Assembly: GCF_003820355.1 (NCBI RefSeq)
Contig: NZ_RPOK01000006.1
Coordinates: 1-64,000, forward strand
Reading direction: 5' to 3'
Source of the DNA: Paralteromonas sediminis
Lineage (GTDB): Bacteria > Pseudomonadota > Gammaproteobacteria > Enterobacterales > Alteromonadaceae
DNA length: 64,000 bases
In this document: in pieces, positions 1 to 8,589 of the stretch
Position numbering within the stretch: the stretch's first letter is position 1
How the letters are laid out: each line of letters opens with the position of its first letter
Notes under the pieces: generated by a model
Told to the model about the DNA's origin: nothing
The model's database searches: none
The model's input: only the letters and a program-made list of their open reading frames with translations
Made by a program: the position numbers and the translations under genes

Positions 1-82
1 CTAAGACGTTGATAGGCAGGGTGTGGACGCGTTGTAAGGCGTTAAGCTAACCTGTACTAATTGCCCGAGAGGCTTAACCATA
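1..82 (+). rRNA. rrl: 23S ribosomal RNA, 3' end (partial)
   Basis: The first ~80 bases match the conserved 3' tail of bacterial 23S rRNA: the GTTGATAGGC motif, the CTAACC-GTACTAAT stretch and the terminal GAGGCTTAACC. The gene begins outside the window. The 3' end is placed by analogy with E. coli and may be off by a few bases. About 140 bases of spacer separate it from 5S; no tRNA is seen in that spacer. Confidence 0.93.
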
Positions 83-223
83 CAACGCCTAAATGGCTTT
101 GTATGCTGACAAGCTAATCAAAAAGATTGGATCAAAATATAGAGTAGCGTTACTCAAAGATTGAGCACGGTATCAGACTTTCCTAAATTGTTATTACTCC
201 CCAAAGGGGATTGAAAAAGTTTA

Positions 224-342
224 TGTCTGGCGACAATAGCGACGTGGTACCACCTGAATCCATTCCGAACTCAGAAGTGAAACACGTTAGCGGCGATGGT
301 AGTGTGGGGTTTCCCCATGTGAGAGTAGCACATCGCCAGGCT
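224..342 (+). rRNA. rrf: 5S ribosomal RNA
   Basis: This ~119-nt stretch has the 5S landmarks: a TGTCTGGCGA 5' arm pairing with TCGCCAGGC at the 3' end (helix I), the internal CCGAACTCAGAAGTGAAAC block and the GATGGTAGTGTGGGG block. It is the last gene of the rRNA operon and is followed at once by a strong terminator. Short ORFs predicted across it on both strands are artefacts. Confidence 0.96.
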
Positions 343-353
343 CCTATTCGAAG

Positions 354-382
354 AACCCCGGTCTTATGGCCGGGGTTTTTTA
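354..382 (+). terminator. Rho-independent terminator of the rRNA operon
   Basis: A GC-rich inverted repeat (AACCCCGG ... CCGGGGTT) with a short loop is followed by a T run, about 12 bases after the 5S 3' end. This is the classic end of an rRNA transcript. Confidence 0.93.
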
Positions 383-591
383 CTTTCTGGCTACGCGTAT
401 ACAGGGTTTCCTCTTGTGAGCGTAGGGCATTGTCCCTGCCGGCTACGGGCGTCTTATTAGTTATCATCCCACATACCTAAGTATTACCTCTGCTGTTTTT
501 TTAGTCACCTCTGTGCGCTTTAATACATCCAACGACAACGCACACCGCGTTACCAAATTTAACTTAATTAACTACTACAGAGGACTTAACC

Positions 592-987
592 ATGTTGAAA
601 ATAGTTAAAGCTTCACTAATCGTTACCGCCGCTACTGTTGGATTCGCTATGCCTGCACAAGCAGACATTAACGAGGCCCTTGCTAACATCTGTACCATTG
701 TACAAGCTGATGACAAAGGTGAGCTTCGCAAGAAAATGCGTACAGTACAGTCTGACTACAAACTGAAATTACGCGACTACTACGACGGTATTACGTGTAA
801 CGGTCAAAGCCTTATCCGCACAGCGCTATTGAGCAACGCGGTAGAAACTGGCACCTTGATGGTTAAGAAAATGCCCAGCAAAGCCTTAGGCAACCCAGAG
901 CAAGACGGCAAAACATTGAGTGCCTGGATTGCTGAGCAAGGCCTAGATTCAAGTCCAATCGCTGCTGAACTTCAAGAGCGTTTGTAA
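592..987 (+). CDS. DUF3718 domain-containing secreted protein
   Basis: A 131-residue protein with an N-terminal signal peptide (hydrophobic residues ~5-20, likely cut after AQA near residue 24). The mature part resembles the DUF3718 family of Alteromonas/Shewanella proteins, typified by a charged repeat segment, YDGITCNGQSL and a following helix. Two cysteines in the mature part (near residues 34 and 69) could form a disulfide in the periplasm. An AGAGGA ribosome-binding site lies just before the ATG. The function of the family is unknown. The gene stands alone between the rRNA operon and a convergent TonB-C gene. Confidence 0.8.
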   Translation: MLKIVKASLIVTAATVGFAMPAQADINEALANICTIVQADDKGELRKKMRTVQSDYKLKLRDYYDGITCNGQSLIRTALLSNAVETGTLMVKKMPSKALGNPEQDGKTLSAWIAEQGLDSSPIAAELQERL

Positions 988-1041
988 GAGAACTGACAAC
1001 AACCAGTTCAACATGGTTGCAGAGTGAACGCTCTGCATAAA

Positions 1042-1079
1042 GAAAAAGGGGCAGTGTTATTTACACTGCCCTTTTTTTC
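1042..1079. terminator. Bidirectional terminator
   Basis: The near-perfect inverted repeat AAAAAGGGGCAGTG / CACTGCCCTTTTTTT has an A run on the left and a T run on the right. It can therefore end the DUF3718 transcript (plus) and the convergent TonB-C transcript (minus). Confidence 0.9.
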
Positions 1080-1081
1080 GT

Positions 1082-1543
1082 TCAAAGTGAAAATGTTAAC
1101 TCAACGGTTGTTGTAAGATCAGATAAGGGTTGCGGGGCATATTTCCACTGTTCCAAAGCGTCTTTAGCGGAATCATCAAAAACGCCTTTAGGATAAGCAT
1201 CTAAGATTCGAATATTTTTTACCGTACCGTCCATCGCTCGGCTAAATTCAAGAATGACCCAGCCCTCTATGCCTTTCGCCTTTGCTTCTTTAGGGTAGGT
1301 TGGTTCGACTCTGGTTATCGGTTGTGCTAGCTTTTGGAGTTTGCGTGTTGCGAGTTCTTCTTTAGTGTAGAAGGTTATATTGTCAAAAGCTTTTTCTTTT
1401 TTGTTTGAAGATAATGAAACGGGTTTGTCGGAAGCCAAGTTTGCGTAGGCTGTTCCACCATAAGCCAACAAAAACACACACAGTGAACGAGCAAAATGTA
1501 ATGATAAAGCCTTGTTATTTTCGCCTTTGATCCGTTTAATCAT
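1082..1543 (-). CDS. TonB C-terminal domain protein
   Basis: A 153-residue protein. Residues ~16-36 form a signal peptide or membrane anchor. Residues ~75-153 are a TonB_C domain (PYPKEAK-like YPKEAKAKGIEG, VILEF, ALEQWKYAPQP). In classical TonB this domain contacts the TonB box of outer-membrane receptors. Here the Pro-rich spacer that normally crosses the periplasm is absent and only ~40 residues link the anchor to the domain, so it may not be a working energy transducer. No exbB/exbD gene or TonB-dependent receptor is nearby. The gene is convergent with the DUF3718 gene and shares its terminator. The domain call is secure; the role is not. Confidence 0.8.
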   Translation of the reverse strand: MIKRIKGENNKALSLHFARSLCVFLLAYGGTAYANLASDKPVSLSSNKKEKAFDNITFYTKEELATRKLQKLAQPITRVEPTYPKEAKAKGIEGWVILEFSRAMDGTVKNIRILDAYPKGVFDDSAKDALEQWKYAPQPLSDLTTTVELTFSL

Positions 1544-1756
1544 GTCACTGTCCTTTTTTTAAGCGTCATTAAGTCATAGCACTGCAAGTTTGGGACGTAG
1601 CATAGTTCATCGTTTCCAATAATGACATACATCCGTTCACATCCTCTTTCTGTTAAATAGTCCCTTAAAAAAGTCCGGTCGTCTCAAAGTGTCTATTTTT
1701 ATTTACATCTCTGGTACTGTTCGTTAGAACATTGTAAACCTACACAGGACAAAACT

Positions 1757-2626
1757 ATGCTTATGCGTCACCTAAGTGTTGTACTCGGTTCTACCTTATT
1801 AGCAATAACTCTTTCTTCGTATGCTGGTCATCATGACATGCAAGTCGATAAAAACGCTTTGAAACAGGTTGTTGAATCACGAAGTGCTGATGATAAAGCG
1901 CGCGATAAATTTAGGCACCCAGCTGAAACTTTGGCATTTTTTAAGGTAACTCCAGGTATGACAGTTGCAGAAGCACTTCCTGGTGGTGGGTGGTATAGCA
2001 AGATTATCGTTAACTACTTAGGTGAATCCGGGACCATTTACGGGGTAAATTATGCTGACGATATGTGGGCGCGGTTTGGATTTTTTACGGAAGAAGGCAT
2101 CAAAGAAAGAATCGCAAGTACTAATGCATTTCCTACAAAAGTCGCAGAGTTGACCAATAATGGCATTTCTGCGAGAGGGTTTACGTTTGCTGATGTGCCT
2201 GATGAGCTTGCAGGTACAGCCGATCGTGTCTTGTTTATTCGGGCGTTACACAATCTCAGTCGCTTTGAATCTGAGGCCGGAAAGTTAACTGAGGCGCTGG
2301 CATCAACACATAAATTGCTGAAGAAAGGTGGCATGGTCGGGGTTGTTCAACATCGTATTCCTGAATCGGCCACTGAAGAAAGTGCGTCTGGTGATCGTGG
2401 CTACCTTAAACAGTCTTTCGTTATAGACGTTTTCGAAAAAGCAGGGTTTACATTAGTAAATTCGTCTGAAATTAATGCAAATCCTAAAGATCAACCCGCG
2501 GATACTGATTTGGTCTGGCGTTTACCGCCGACGTATTTCCAGACCAGAGAAGATACAGAAAAAAAGGCTGCTGTAGATGCGATAGGGGAGTCGGATAGAA
2601 TGACTCTGTTATTTAAAAAGAAATAG
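1757..2626 (+). CDS. Predicted exported class I SAM-methyltransferase-like protein
   Basis: A 289-residue protein with an N-terminal signal peptide (residues ~1-24) followed by a Rossmann-type methyltransferase domain. Motif I is EALPGGGWYSKI (residues ~73-84), unusually LPGGG instead of the common GxGxG, and FIRALHNL resembles the catalytic-loop region. The arrangement matches a family of predicted methyltransferases (COG4798 type). The ATG at 1757 follows an ACAGGA ribosome-binding site; a second ATG two codons later is equally possible. Export is odd because SAM is cytosolic, so it may act before export, be retained, or bind another ligand. No operon partner is seen. Confidence 0.7.
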   Translation: MLMRHLSVVLGSTLLAITLSSYAGHHDMQVDKNALKQVVESRSADDKARDKFRHPAETLAFFKVTPGMTVAEALPGGGWYSKIIVNYLGESGTIYGVNYADDMWARFGFFTEEGIKERIASTNAFPTKVAELTNNGISARGFTFADVPDELAGTADRVLFIRALHNLSRFESEAGKLTEALASTHKLLKKGGMVGVVQHRIPESATEESASGDRGYLKQSFVIDVFEKAGFTLVNSSEINANPKDQPADTDLVWRLPPTYFQTREDTEKKAAVDAIGESDRMTLLFKKK

Positions 2627-2755
2627 TACATTACTCTTTGATTGAGGTGGGTTAAGCCCACCTTCTTTTCATGCAATTCTCTTAAATCCTGTTATTCTGA
2701 CGGGCTTTCTATTACCATTCGGGTTTGTTTTAAATGGTTACCTTTGGAGCTCAAT

Positions 2756-2884
2756 ATGGCAGATAATTCCGAATTCAAAGAAGTGTACAATGTATGGTAT
2801 TTTCTCGCAGCCGTCGTAACATTACTTGCATTGCCATTAATGCACATTGTTCTTGGTTGGTATACGTTCGTTATTAGTCAGTAA
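2756..2884 (+). CDS. Small single-pass membrane protein (42 aa)
   Basis: A 42-residue ORF with a polar N-terminus ([14 protein letters not shown]) and one hydrophobic helix covering about residues 15-38, ending FVISQ. A strong TTTGGAG ribosome-binding site lies 6 bases before the ATG, so this start is preferred over a longer in-frame extension from 2642. It ends 14 bases before apt and is probably cotranscribed with it. I do not recognise the family; function unknown. Confidence 0.65.
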   Translation: MADNSEFKEVYNVWYFLAAVVTLLALPLMHIVLGWYTFVISQ

Positions 2885-2898
2885 GCAAGGACGAGTTA

Positions 2899-3435
2899 GT
2901 GTCTTCGGATTATATAAAATCAGTTGTAAAAACTGTACCTGATTATCCCAAACCAGGGATCATGTTTCGCGATGTCACCAGTGTATTGGAGGATCACAAG
3001 GCTTTCAGCAGCACTATTGATATTCTATTAAGTCAATACGGCAATATGGGTTTTGATAAGATAGCCGGTACAGAGGCACGTGGGTTCTTATTTGGTGCAC
3101 CACTTGCCATTCAGATGGGGGTGGGTTTTATCCCGGTGCGCAAACCAAACAAGTTGCCCAGAGCAGTGATCAGTGAGAGCTATCAGTTAGAGTACGGTAC
3201 TGACACCTTGGAAGTACATAAAGATGCCATAGATAAAGGCGACAAGGTGCTTTTGATAGACGATTTACTGGCAACCGGTGGGACAATTTCAGCCACTGCG
3301 AACCTGATCCGCAACCTAGGTGGTGTGGTAGAGCACGCAGGGTTTATTATTGACCTTCCAGATTTAGGCGGAGCAGCTCGTCTGAGAGATAACGGTATTA
3401 CACCCTTTGCTATTTGTGAATTCGAAGGTGATTAA
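2899..3435 (+). CDS. apt: Adenine phosphoribosyltransferase
   Basis: A 178-residue cytosolic purine-salvage enzyme that converts adenine and PRPP to AMP. The PRPP-binding loop [13 protein letters not shown] lies near residues 115-127, and the N-terminal [11 protein letters not shown] typical of Apt is present. The start is a GTG preceded by AAGGA at a 7-base distance. E. coli Apt is 183 residues, so the length is normal. It lies 9 bases before dnaX, the same order as in E. coli. Confidence 0.96.
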   Translation: MSSDYIKSVVKTVPDYPKPGIMFRDVTSVLEDHKAFSSTIDILLSQYGNMGFDKIAGTEARGFLFGAPLAIQMGVGFIPVRKPNKLPRAVISESYQLEYGTDTLEVHKDAIDKGDKVLLIDDLLATGGTISATANLIRNLGGVVEHAGFIIDLPDLGGAARLRDNGITPFAICEFEGD

Positions 3436-3444
3436 TTAGGTCCT

Positions 3445-5493
3445 ATGAGTTATCAGGTTCTTGCACGTAAGTGGCGACCTCAGCGGTTTGCCGAATTAGT
3501 AGGGCAGCATCATGTTGTGTCGGCAATTACGCATGCATTGAACAATGACCGTTTGCACCATGCATATTTGTTCACAGGAACGCGTGGTGTGGGAAAAACC
3601 ACCATTGCGCGTATTTTCTCAAAAAGCTTAAATTGTGATGTGGGGCAGTCAGCTGACCCATGCGGCAAGTGTGATACATGTGTTTCTATCGAACAAGGCA
3701 ACTACGTCGATTTGCTTGAGATAGACGCAGCATCGCGCACCAAAGTCGAAGACACTAGAGAGCTGTTAGACAATGTGCAGTATAAGCCAACACGAGGTCG
3801 GTTTAAGGTTTATCTCATTGACGAAGTGCACATGTTGTCAAAGCACAGTTTCAATGCTTTGCTCAAAACACTGGAAGAACCTCCTCCACACGTTAAGTTC
3901 TTATTGGCCACAACCGACCCACAAAAGTTACCTATCACCATATTGTCGCGCTGCCTTCAATTCAATTTAAAGGCGCTTTCTCGGGAACAAATTACTGACC
4001 AGCTTACGCGGGTACTTAATCATGAGAATATAGACGCTGAACCTCAGGGTATAGAGCTACTAGCACGGGCAGCAAACGGCAGTATGCGTGATGCACTGAG
4101 TCTTACTGATCAGGCAGTGGCACAAGGGAATAATAGTATTAAGGCCGCAGTGGTTTCTGACATGCTTGGGCTGATGGATAAGCAAATTCTACTGAAACTA
4201 TTAAATGCCGTGGTTAGTGGGGATAAAGACGGTATTCAAGCTTATATCCAGGCTATTTCAGAGCAGGCTCCTGATTACACGCAAGTGCTTGGAGAACTGA
4301 GTAGCTTGTTACATCAGGTCGCACTGACACAGTGGAACCCCGAATCTTGCAAGCTTGAGACAACCAGTGCGAGAGCCATATACGCATTAGCAAAAAAGCT
4401 GACGCCGGAACATGTACAATTACTGTATAAGTTTGTTTTAGAGGGTAAAAAGGAGCTGCCTTTTTCTGTCGACGGTAATACTTGTCTGCAAATGACAGTG
4501 ATGCGAATGACGCATTTTGCGCCTGATACAAGTAATATTGATACTTACAATGTTATACGTAATCCTCAGGATCACGTTACTTCGCCTATCAAAGACGCAT
4601 CGCAGGCGCATGACATTAATGTCGAAACTACGCAGACGAGCGACGGGGCGGACGACCTCAATCCACCGCCTAATTATGACGACCATGATGTTGCCGCTAT
4701 GCACAGTGAGCAATCTATGCTCGAAGCGCAACGACATGATAGCTTAGACGCAGAGGCTTCTCCTGAAAGTCCCGCAGAAGCGCCTAACACATTGGCAAAA
4801 ACACAAGCTTTACTGGCGTTAAAAGAAAAGCTTAACGCTGAGCGCTCGTCTGAGGAGGGCGCGCAAAAAGCAAAAAAGTCTGAGTCTGCTCAGCACAATG
4901 ACGTTCCGCCTCCGTGGATCACCGAGCCCGCGGATGAGCCTGTGATCAATACAATGTTTTCACCTGATTTATCAGAGCCTGACATTGACGATGAACGAGT
5001 TACTGAAGAAGTAGCCGATGAAAACTGTGAACGTAACTCTGAAGCTGACCTTGTAGAAGTGGCGGTAGTTTCAGAATTACGCGCCTACCTCGACAATGGT
5101 GAAAAACTCGTCCATGCCAAGCAAATTGACCACTGGGCGAGTCTTATTGAGGCGACCGGCCTCAGTGGTTTAACCAAGCAGATAGCTTTGCACTCAGACT
5201 ACAACCGAAAAGAAAATCAAATTACGCTACTGATGGACGAGTCACAGGCTCACCTGTTAAATGATGCTGCGGTGTCGCAAATACGCAGTGAGCTAACAGG
5301 TGTATTGGGAAAAGACATCAGTATTGACGTAGCTATAGGAAAACCACAACAAACCCCCTATATTATTCAACAACAGGTGAATGAGATGCGTGAGGCTCAT
5401 GCAAAGCATATCGTGAGTAGCAACTCAGATATCCAAACCCTTATGACTACGTTTGAGGCGCATGCTGACGAGGCATCGATCAAACCCCGTTAA
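3445..5493 (+). CDS. dnaX: DNA polymerase III subunits tau and gamma
   Basis: The clamp-loader ATPase of the replisome. The 682-residue full-length (tau) product has Walker A GTRGVGKTT near residue 45, a four-cysteine zinc motif (C-x8-C-x2-C-x2-C) near residues 64-79, Walker B LIDEVHML near residue 126 and the LSRC sensor motif near residue 173. Residues ~380-520 are a low-complexity acidic linker and the end is the tau C-terminal domain that binds polymerase and helicase. A slippery heptamer at 4872-4878 with a UGA two codons later predicts a 479-residue gamma form. E. coli tau is 643 residues; the longer linker accounts for the difference. It is followed by ybaB-recR. Confidence 0.97.
   Translation: MSYQVLARKWRPQRFAELVGQHHVVSAITHALNNDRLHHAYLFTGTRGVGKTTIARIFSKSLNCDVGQSADPCGKCDTCVSIEQGNYVDLLEIDAASRTKVEDTRELLDNVQYKPTRGRFKVYLIDEVHMLSKHSFNALLKTLEEPPPHVKFLLATTDPQKLPITILSRCLQFNLKALSREQITDQLTRVLNHENIDAEPQGIELLARAANGSMRDALSLTDQAVAQGNNSIKAAVVSDMLGLMDKQILLKLLNAVVSGDKDGIQAYIQAISEQAPDYTQVLGELSSLLHQVALTQWNPESCKLETTSARAIYALAKKLTPEHVQLLYKFVLEGKKELPFSVDGNTCLQMTVMRMTHFAPDTSNIDTYNVIRNPQDHVTSPIKDASQAHDINVETTQTSDGADDLNPPPNYDDHDVAAMHSEQSMLEAQRHDSLDAEASPESPAEAPNTLAKTQALLALKEKLNAERSSEEGAQKAKKSESAQHNDVPPPWITEPADEPVINTMFSPDLSEPDIDDERVTEEVADENCERNSEADLVEVAVVSELRAYLDNGEKLVHAKQIDHWASLIEATGLSGLTKQIALHSDYNRKENQITLLMDESQAHLLNDAAVSQIRSELTGVLGKDISIDVAIGKPQQTPYIIQQQVNEMREAHAKHIVSSNSDIQTLMTTFEAHADEASIKPR
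4853..4893 (+). promoter_or_regulatory. Programmed -1 ribosomal frameshift signal in dnaX
   Basis: The zero-frame codons read GCA AAA AAG, giving the slippery heptamer A AAA AAG at 4872-4878. After a -1 slip the next codons are GTC and TGA (4881-4883), ending the gamma form at residue 479. Upstream is an anti-SD-binding stimulator, AGGAGGG, at 4853-4859. Downstream a small hairpin CTGAG-TCTG-CTCAG occupies 4880-4893. All three elements of the E. coli dnaX signal are present, although the stimulator sits a little farther away and the hairpin closer and shorter than in E. coli. Confidence 0.85.
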
Positions 5494-5520
5494 TTCAATT
5501 GAAAGTAGAGAGAAAATATT

Positions 5521-5847
5521 ATGTTTAAAGGCGGCATGGGAAATATCATGAAGCAAGCGCAGCAAATGCAGGAGCGTATGGAAAAGACGCAGGCAGAGCT
5601 CGCGAACTTAGAAGTTACCGGCGAGGCAGGCGCAGGTATGGTAAAAGTTATCATGACTTGTAACCACAATGTTCGTCGCGTAGAAATTGATGAAAGCTTA
5701 ATGGATGATGATAAAGAAATGGTTGAAGATTTGGTTGCCGCTGCCATCAATGATGCCGCGCGTCGAGTTCAGGAAACCAGCAAAGAAAAAATGTCAGAAG
5801 TGACCGGTGGTATGGCAATGCCTCCAGGTTTCAAGATGCCATTTTAA
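5521..5847 (+). CDS. ybaB: YbaB/EbfC family nucleoid-associated protein
   Basis: A 108-residue DNA-binding protein that forms dimers and coats DNA. The N-terminal Met/Gln-rich helix ([19 protein letters not shown]) and the [12 protein letters not shown] and NDA sequences are diagnostic. It lies between dnaX and recR, the conserved place for this gene, and its stop codon is 2 bases before the recR start, suggesting coupled translation. Confidence 0.95.
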   Translation: MFKGGMGNIMKQAQQMQERMEKTQAELANLEVTGEAGAGMVKVIMTCNHNVRRVEIDESLMDDDKEMVEDLVAAAINDAARRVQETSKEKMSEVTGGMAMPPGFKMPF

Positions 5848-5849
5848 TC

Positions 5850-6449
5850 ATGCAGTTCAGCCCATTACTAAGTAGATTGATTGAAACGCTCACCTACTTA
5901 CCTGGCATTGGTAAAAAGGGCGCGACACGTATAGCGTTTCAAATGTTAGAGCGCAATCGCGAGGGAGCAATGGCATTAAGTCATGCACTCCACGACGCAA
6001 TGGAGCACATTAAACATTGTAGAATGTGTCGCACATTTACCGAAGATGAAATATGTGCAATCTGTGCCAACACAAGGCGAGTGGATAGCGGTGTTCTGTG
6101 CATAGTAGAAAGCCCGCAAGATGTTGTTGCGATTGAACAAACGGCGTCTTTTGAGGGCACCTATTTTGTCCTGATGGGGCACCTTTCTCCCATAGACGGT
6201 ATAGGCCCTGAAGACTTAGGGCTGGATGAGCTGGAAGCGCGGCTCGCAAATGGCAAGCTACAGGAAGTGATTCTAGCTACTAATCCTACGGTAGAAGGCG
6301 AAGCAACCGCACACTATATTTCTCAGTTATGCCAGAAGCATAATGTTGCCGCTAGTCGCATCGCCCACGGTGTGCCAGTAGGTGGTGAATTAGAATATAT
6401 AGACGGCAATACGCTCATGCATGCCTTTTCAGGGAGAAAAACACTATAA
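5850..6449 (+). CDS. recR: Recombination protein RecR
   Basis: A 199-residue component of the RecFOR pathway, which loads RecA on gapped DNA. The N-terminal helix-hairpin-helix ([11 protein letters not shown], ~17-27) is followed by the zinc finger Cys57-Cys60-Cys69-Cys72 and a Toprim domain (residues ~80-175, with [11 protein letters not shown] and [12 protein letters not shown]). The length is nearly that of E. coli RecR (201). It is the third member of the dnaX-ybaB-recR unit. Confidence 0.97.
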   Translation: MQFSPLLSRLIETLTYLPGIGKKGATRIAFQMLERNREGAMALSHALHDAMEHIKHCRMCRTFTEDEICAICANTRRVDSGVLCIVESPQDVVAIEQTASFEGTYFVLMGHLSPIDGIGPEDLGLDELEARLANGKLQEVILATNPTVEGEATAHYISQLCQKHNVAASRIAHGVPVGGELEYIDGNTLMHAFSGRKTL

Positions 6450-6457
6450 ATTTGGTA

Positions 6458-6492
6458 GGCAGCGCTTGAATTTTGACGCGCTGCCCTTACTT
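6458..6492 (+). promoter_or_regulatory. Hairpin and candidate sigma-32 promoter before htpG
   Basis: A perfect 8-bp inverted repeat GGCAGCGC / GCGCTGCC (6458-6465 and 6478-6485) follows recR without a T run. Overlapping it, CTTGAA at 6465-6470 and CCCTTACT at 6484-6491, 13 bases apart, resemble the heat-shock sigma-32 consensus (CTTGAAA, CCCCATNT). The predicted start would give a ~35-base leader before htpG, a gene known to be heat-induced in E. coli. The -10 match is partial. Confidence 0.45.
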
Positions 6493-6532
6493 CCTAGCAC
6501 ATAGAGTCAATAGTGATTAGGAGTACTGCGTT

Positions 6533-8455
6533 ATGGCCGAAGCCGTACAGACAGAAAAACACGGTTTTCAGACTGAAGTGAAGCAATTGCTTCAGTTGAT
6601 GATCCACTCATTATATTCAAACAAAGAAATTTTTCTGCGTGAGCTGGTGTCCAATGCTGCAGACGCGGCGGATAAACTTCGCTTCAAAGCCCTCGAAAAC
6701 AATGCCCTGTATGAAAATGATGGGGAACTTCACGTTAAGATTAGTACTGATCAAGACGCGGGCACAATTACCATTGTAGACAACGGCATTGGTATGACTC
6801 GCGACGAGGTAATTGAAAACCTCGGCACAATCGCAAAGTCAGGTACCAAAGACTTTTTTAGTAAGCTGTCGGGGGATCAGGCAAAAGATTCTCAGTTGAT
6901 TGGTCAATTTGGTGTTGGCTTTTACTCTGCGTTTATTGTTGCAGACAAAGTGACCGTGAAAACCAGAGCTGCAGGCTCAGAAGCAAGTCAGGGCGTATTG
7001 TGGGAGTCTGAAGGCGAAGGTGAATTTTCTTTAGGTGAAATTGAAAAAACACAACGCGGTACCGAAATCACATTGCATTTACGCGATGATGAGAAAGAGT
7101 TTTTGGATGCCTGGAAGTTGCGTTCAATCATTGGTAAATACTCTGACCATATTAGTATTCCGGTAAGGATGTGGAAGGATGAGATCCCCGAATCAGAAGG
7201 ACCTGACGGTGAGAAAACGCCAGCCCAACCAGGTGAATGGGAAACCGTAAACAAAGCAACAGCATTGTGGACCCGTGATAAATCTGATGTATCTGACGAC
7301 GAGTACAAAGAGTTCTACAAACATGTATCTCACGACTTTGCCGATCCTCTTATGTGGTCTCACAACCGTGTAGAAGGCAAAAACGAATACACCAGTTTGT
7401 TGTACATTCCGAGTAAAGCACCGTTTGATTTGTGGAATCGCGATCAGAAACACGGGTTAAAGCTTTATGTTCAGCGGGTTTTCATTATGGATGATGCTGA
7501 GCAGTTCATGCCAACCTATCTGCGCTTTGTCAAAGGGTTACTTGACTCTAATGACTTGCCGCTAAATGTTTCACGCGAAATTCTCCAGGACAACAAGGTA
7601 ACCCAGTCTCTTCGTACAGGCTGTACCAAACGTGTTCTGCAGATGCTTGAACGCATGGCCAAAAATGATACAGACAAATACCAGTCGTTTTGGACTGAGT
7701 TTGGTAATGTATTAAAAGAAGGCCCTGCCGAAGATTTTGCCAACAAAGACAAAATTGCTGGCCTATTGCGTTTTGCTTCAACACACAATGACGGCGACGC
7801 GCAAACGGTGTCACTGGCTGACTATATTTCTCGAATGAATGAGGGACAGGACAAAATTTATTACGTGACTGCAGACAGTTACGAAGCTGCCAAAAACAGC
7901 CCTCACCTGGAAATCTTTAAGAAGAAAGGTATTGAAGTGCTGCTGATGGGTGAGCGCATTGATGAATGGCTAATGTCACACCTTACCGAGTTTGAAGAGA
8001 AATCATTCCAGTCAATCGCCAGTGCAGATATTGACTTGAGTGAGCTAGATGACGAGGACACGAAAAAAGCGCAGGAAGAGGCGAAGAAGCAAGTCGAAGG
8101 TGTTGAAGCTCGGGTAAAAGAGGCGCTTGGCGATAAAGTCATCGATGTTAAATTTACGCACAGATTAACAGATTCGCCTGCAGTTATAGTGGCTGATAAC
8201 AATGGCATGACAACGCAAATGATGAAGTTAATGCAAGCGGCAGGGCAACCTGTGCCAGACGTTAAGTATCACTTTGAGTTAAATCCAGAGCATGCATTGA
8301 TTAAAACTTTAGCTGATTTGCAGGACGAAGACACCTTTAAGAAATGGTCAGAAGTGTTGTTTGACCAAGCTGCACTTTCAGAACAGGGCAGCCTAAAAGA
8401 TCCCGCTCAATTCGTAAAAAACCTAAACGGGTTGTTGATGACCTTAGTGAAGTAA
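6533..8455 (+). CDS. htpG: Molecular chaperone HtpG (bacterial Hsp90)
   Basis: A 640-residue cytosolic ATP-dependent chaperone. The N-terminal GHKL ATPase domain shows [13 protein letters not shown]-like [20 protein letters not shown], the lid GTIAKSGT and [11 protein letters not shown]. The middle domain has the catalytic-loop region [11 protein letters not shown], and the C-terminal dimerisation domain ends near [10 protein letters not shown]. Length is normal (E. coli 624). A GGAG ribosome-binding site precedes the ATG. In E. coli adk follows directly; here adk is 14 kb away. Confidence 0.98.
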   Translation: MAEAVQTEKHGFQTEVKQLLQLMIHSLYSNKEIFLRELVSNAADAADKLRFKALENNALYENDGELHVKISTDQDAGTITIVDNGIGMTRDEVIENLGTIAKSGTKDFFSKLSGDQAKDSQLIGQFGVGFYSAFIVADKVTVKTRAAGSEASQGVLWESEGEGEFSLGEIEKTQRGTEITLHLRDDEKEFLDAWKLRSIIGKYSDHISIPVRMWKDEIPESEGPDGEKTPAQPGEWETVNKATALWTRDKSDVSDDEYKEFYKHVSHDFADPLMWSHNRVEGKNEYTSLLYIPSKAPFDLWNRDQKHGLKLYVQRVFIMDDAEQFMPTYLRFVKGLLDSNDLPLNVSREILQDNKVTQSLRTGCTKRVLQMLERMAKNDTDKYQSFWTEFGNVLKEGPAEDFANKDKIAGLLRFASTHNDGDAQTVSLADYISRMNEGQDKIYYVTADSYEAAKNSPHLEIFKKKGIEVLLMGERIDEWLMSHLTEFEEKSFQSIASADIDLSELDDEDTKKAQEEAKKQVEGVEARVKEALGDKVIDVKFTHRLTDSPAVIVADNNGMTTQMMKLMQAAGQPVPDVKYHFELNPEHALIKTLADLQDEDTFKKWSEVLFDQAALSEQGSLKDPAQFVKNLNGLLMTLVK

Positions 8456-8477
8456 TCCATCACATAAATTATCCTTG

Positions 8478-8507
8478 AAAGCCCGTCACTTTGTGCGGGC
8501 TTTTTTA
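8478..8507 (+). terminator. Rho-independent terminator of htpG
   Basis: An AAAGCCCG-T-CAC / GTG-CGGGC hairpin with a TTT loop and a run of six T follows the htpG stop by about 20 bases. Confidence 0.92.
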
Positions 8508-8589
8508 TTGATACTTTGATCTGCGAAGCTTGTCTGAAACCCTAAGTTGCTGTTAAATTGGTAAGACCAGTAGTCAAGAAACCTTGTTT

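Noticed and set aside
183-480. ORFs on both strands across the 5S rRNA region
   Set aside because: They overlap a clear 5S rRNA and its terminator; no ribosome-binding site or domain is seen.
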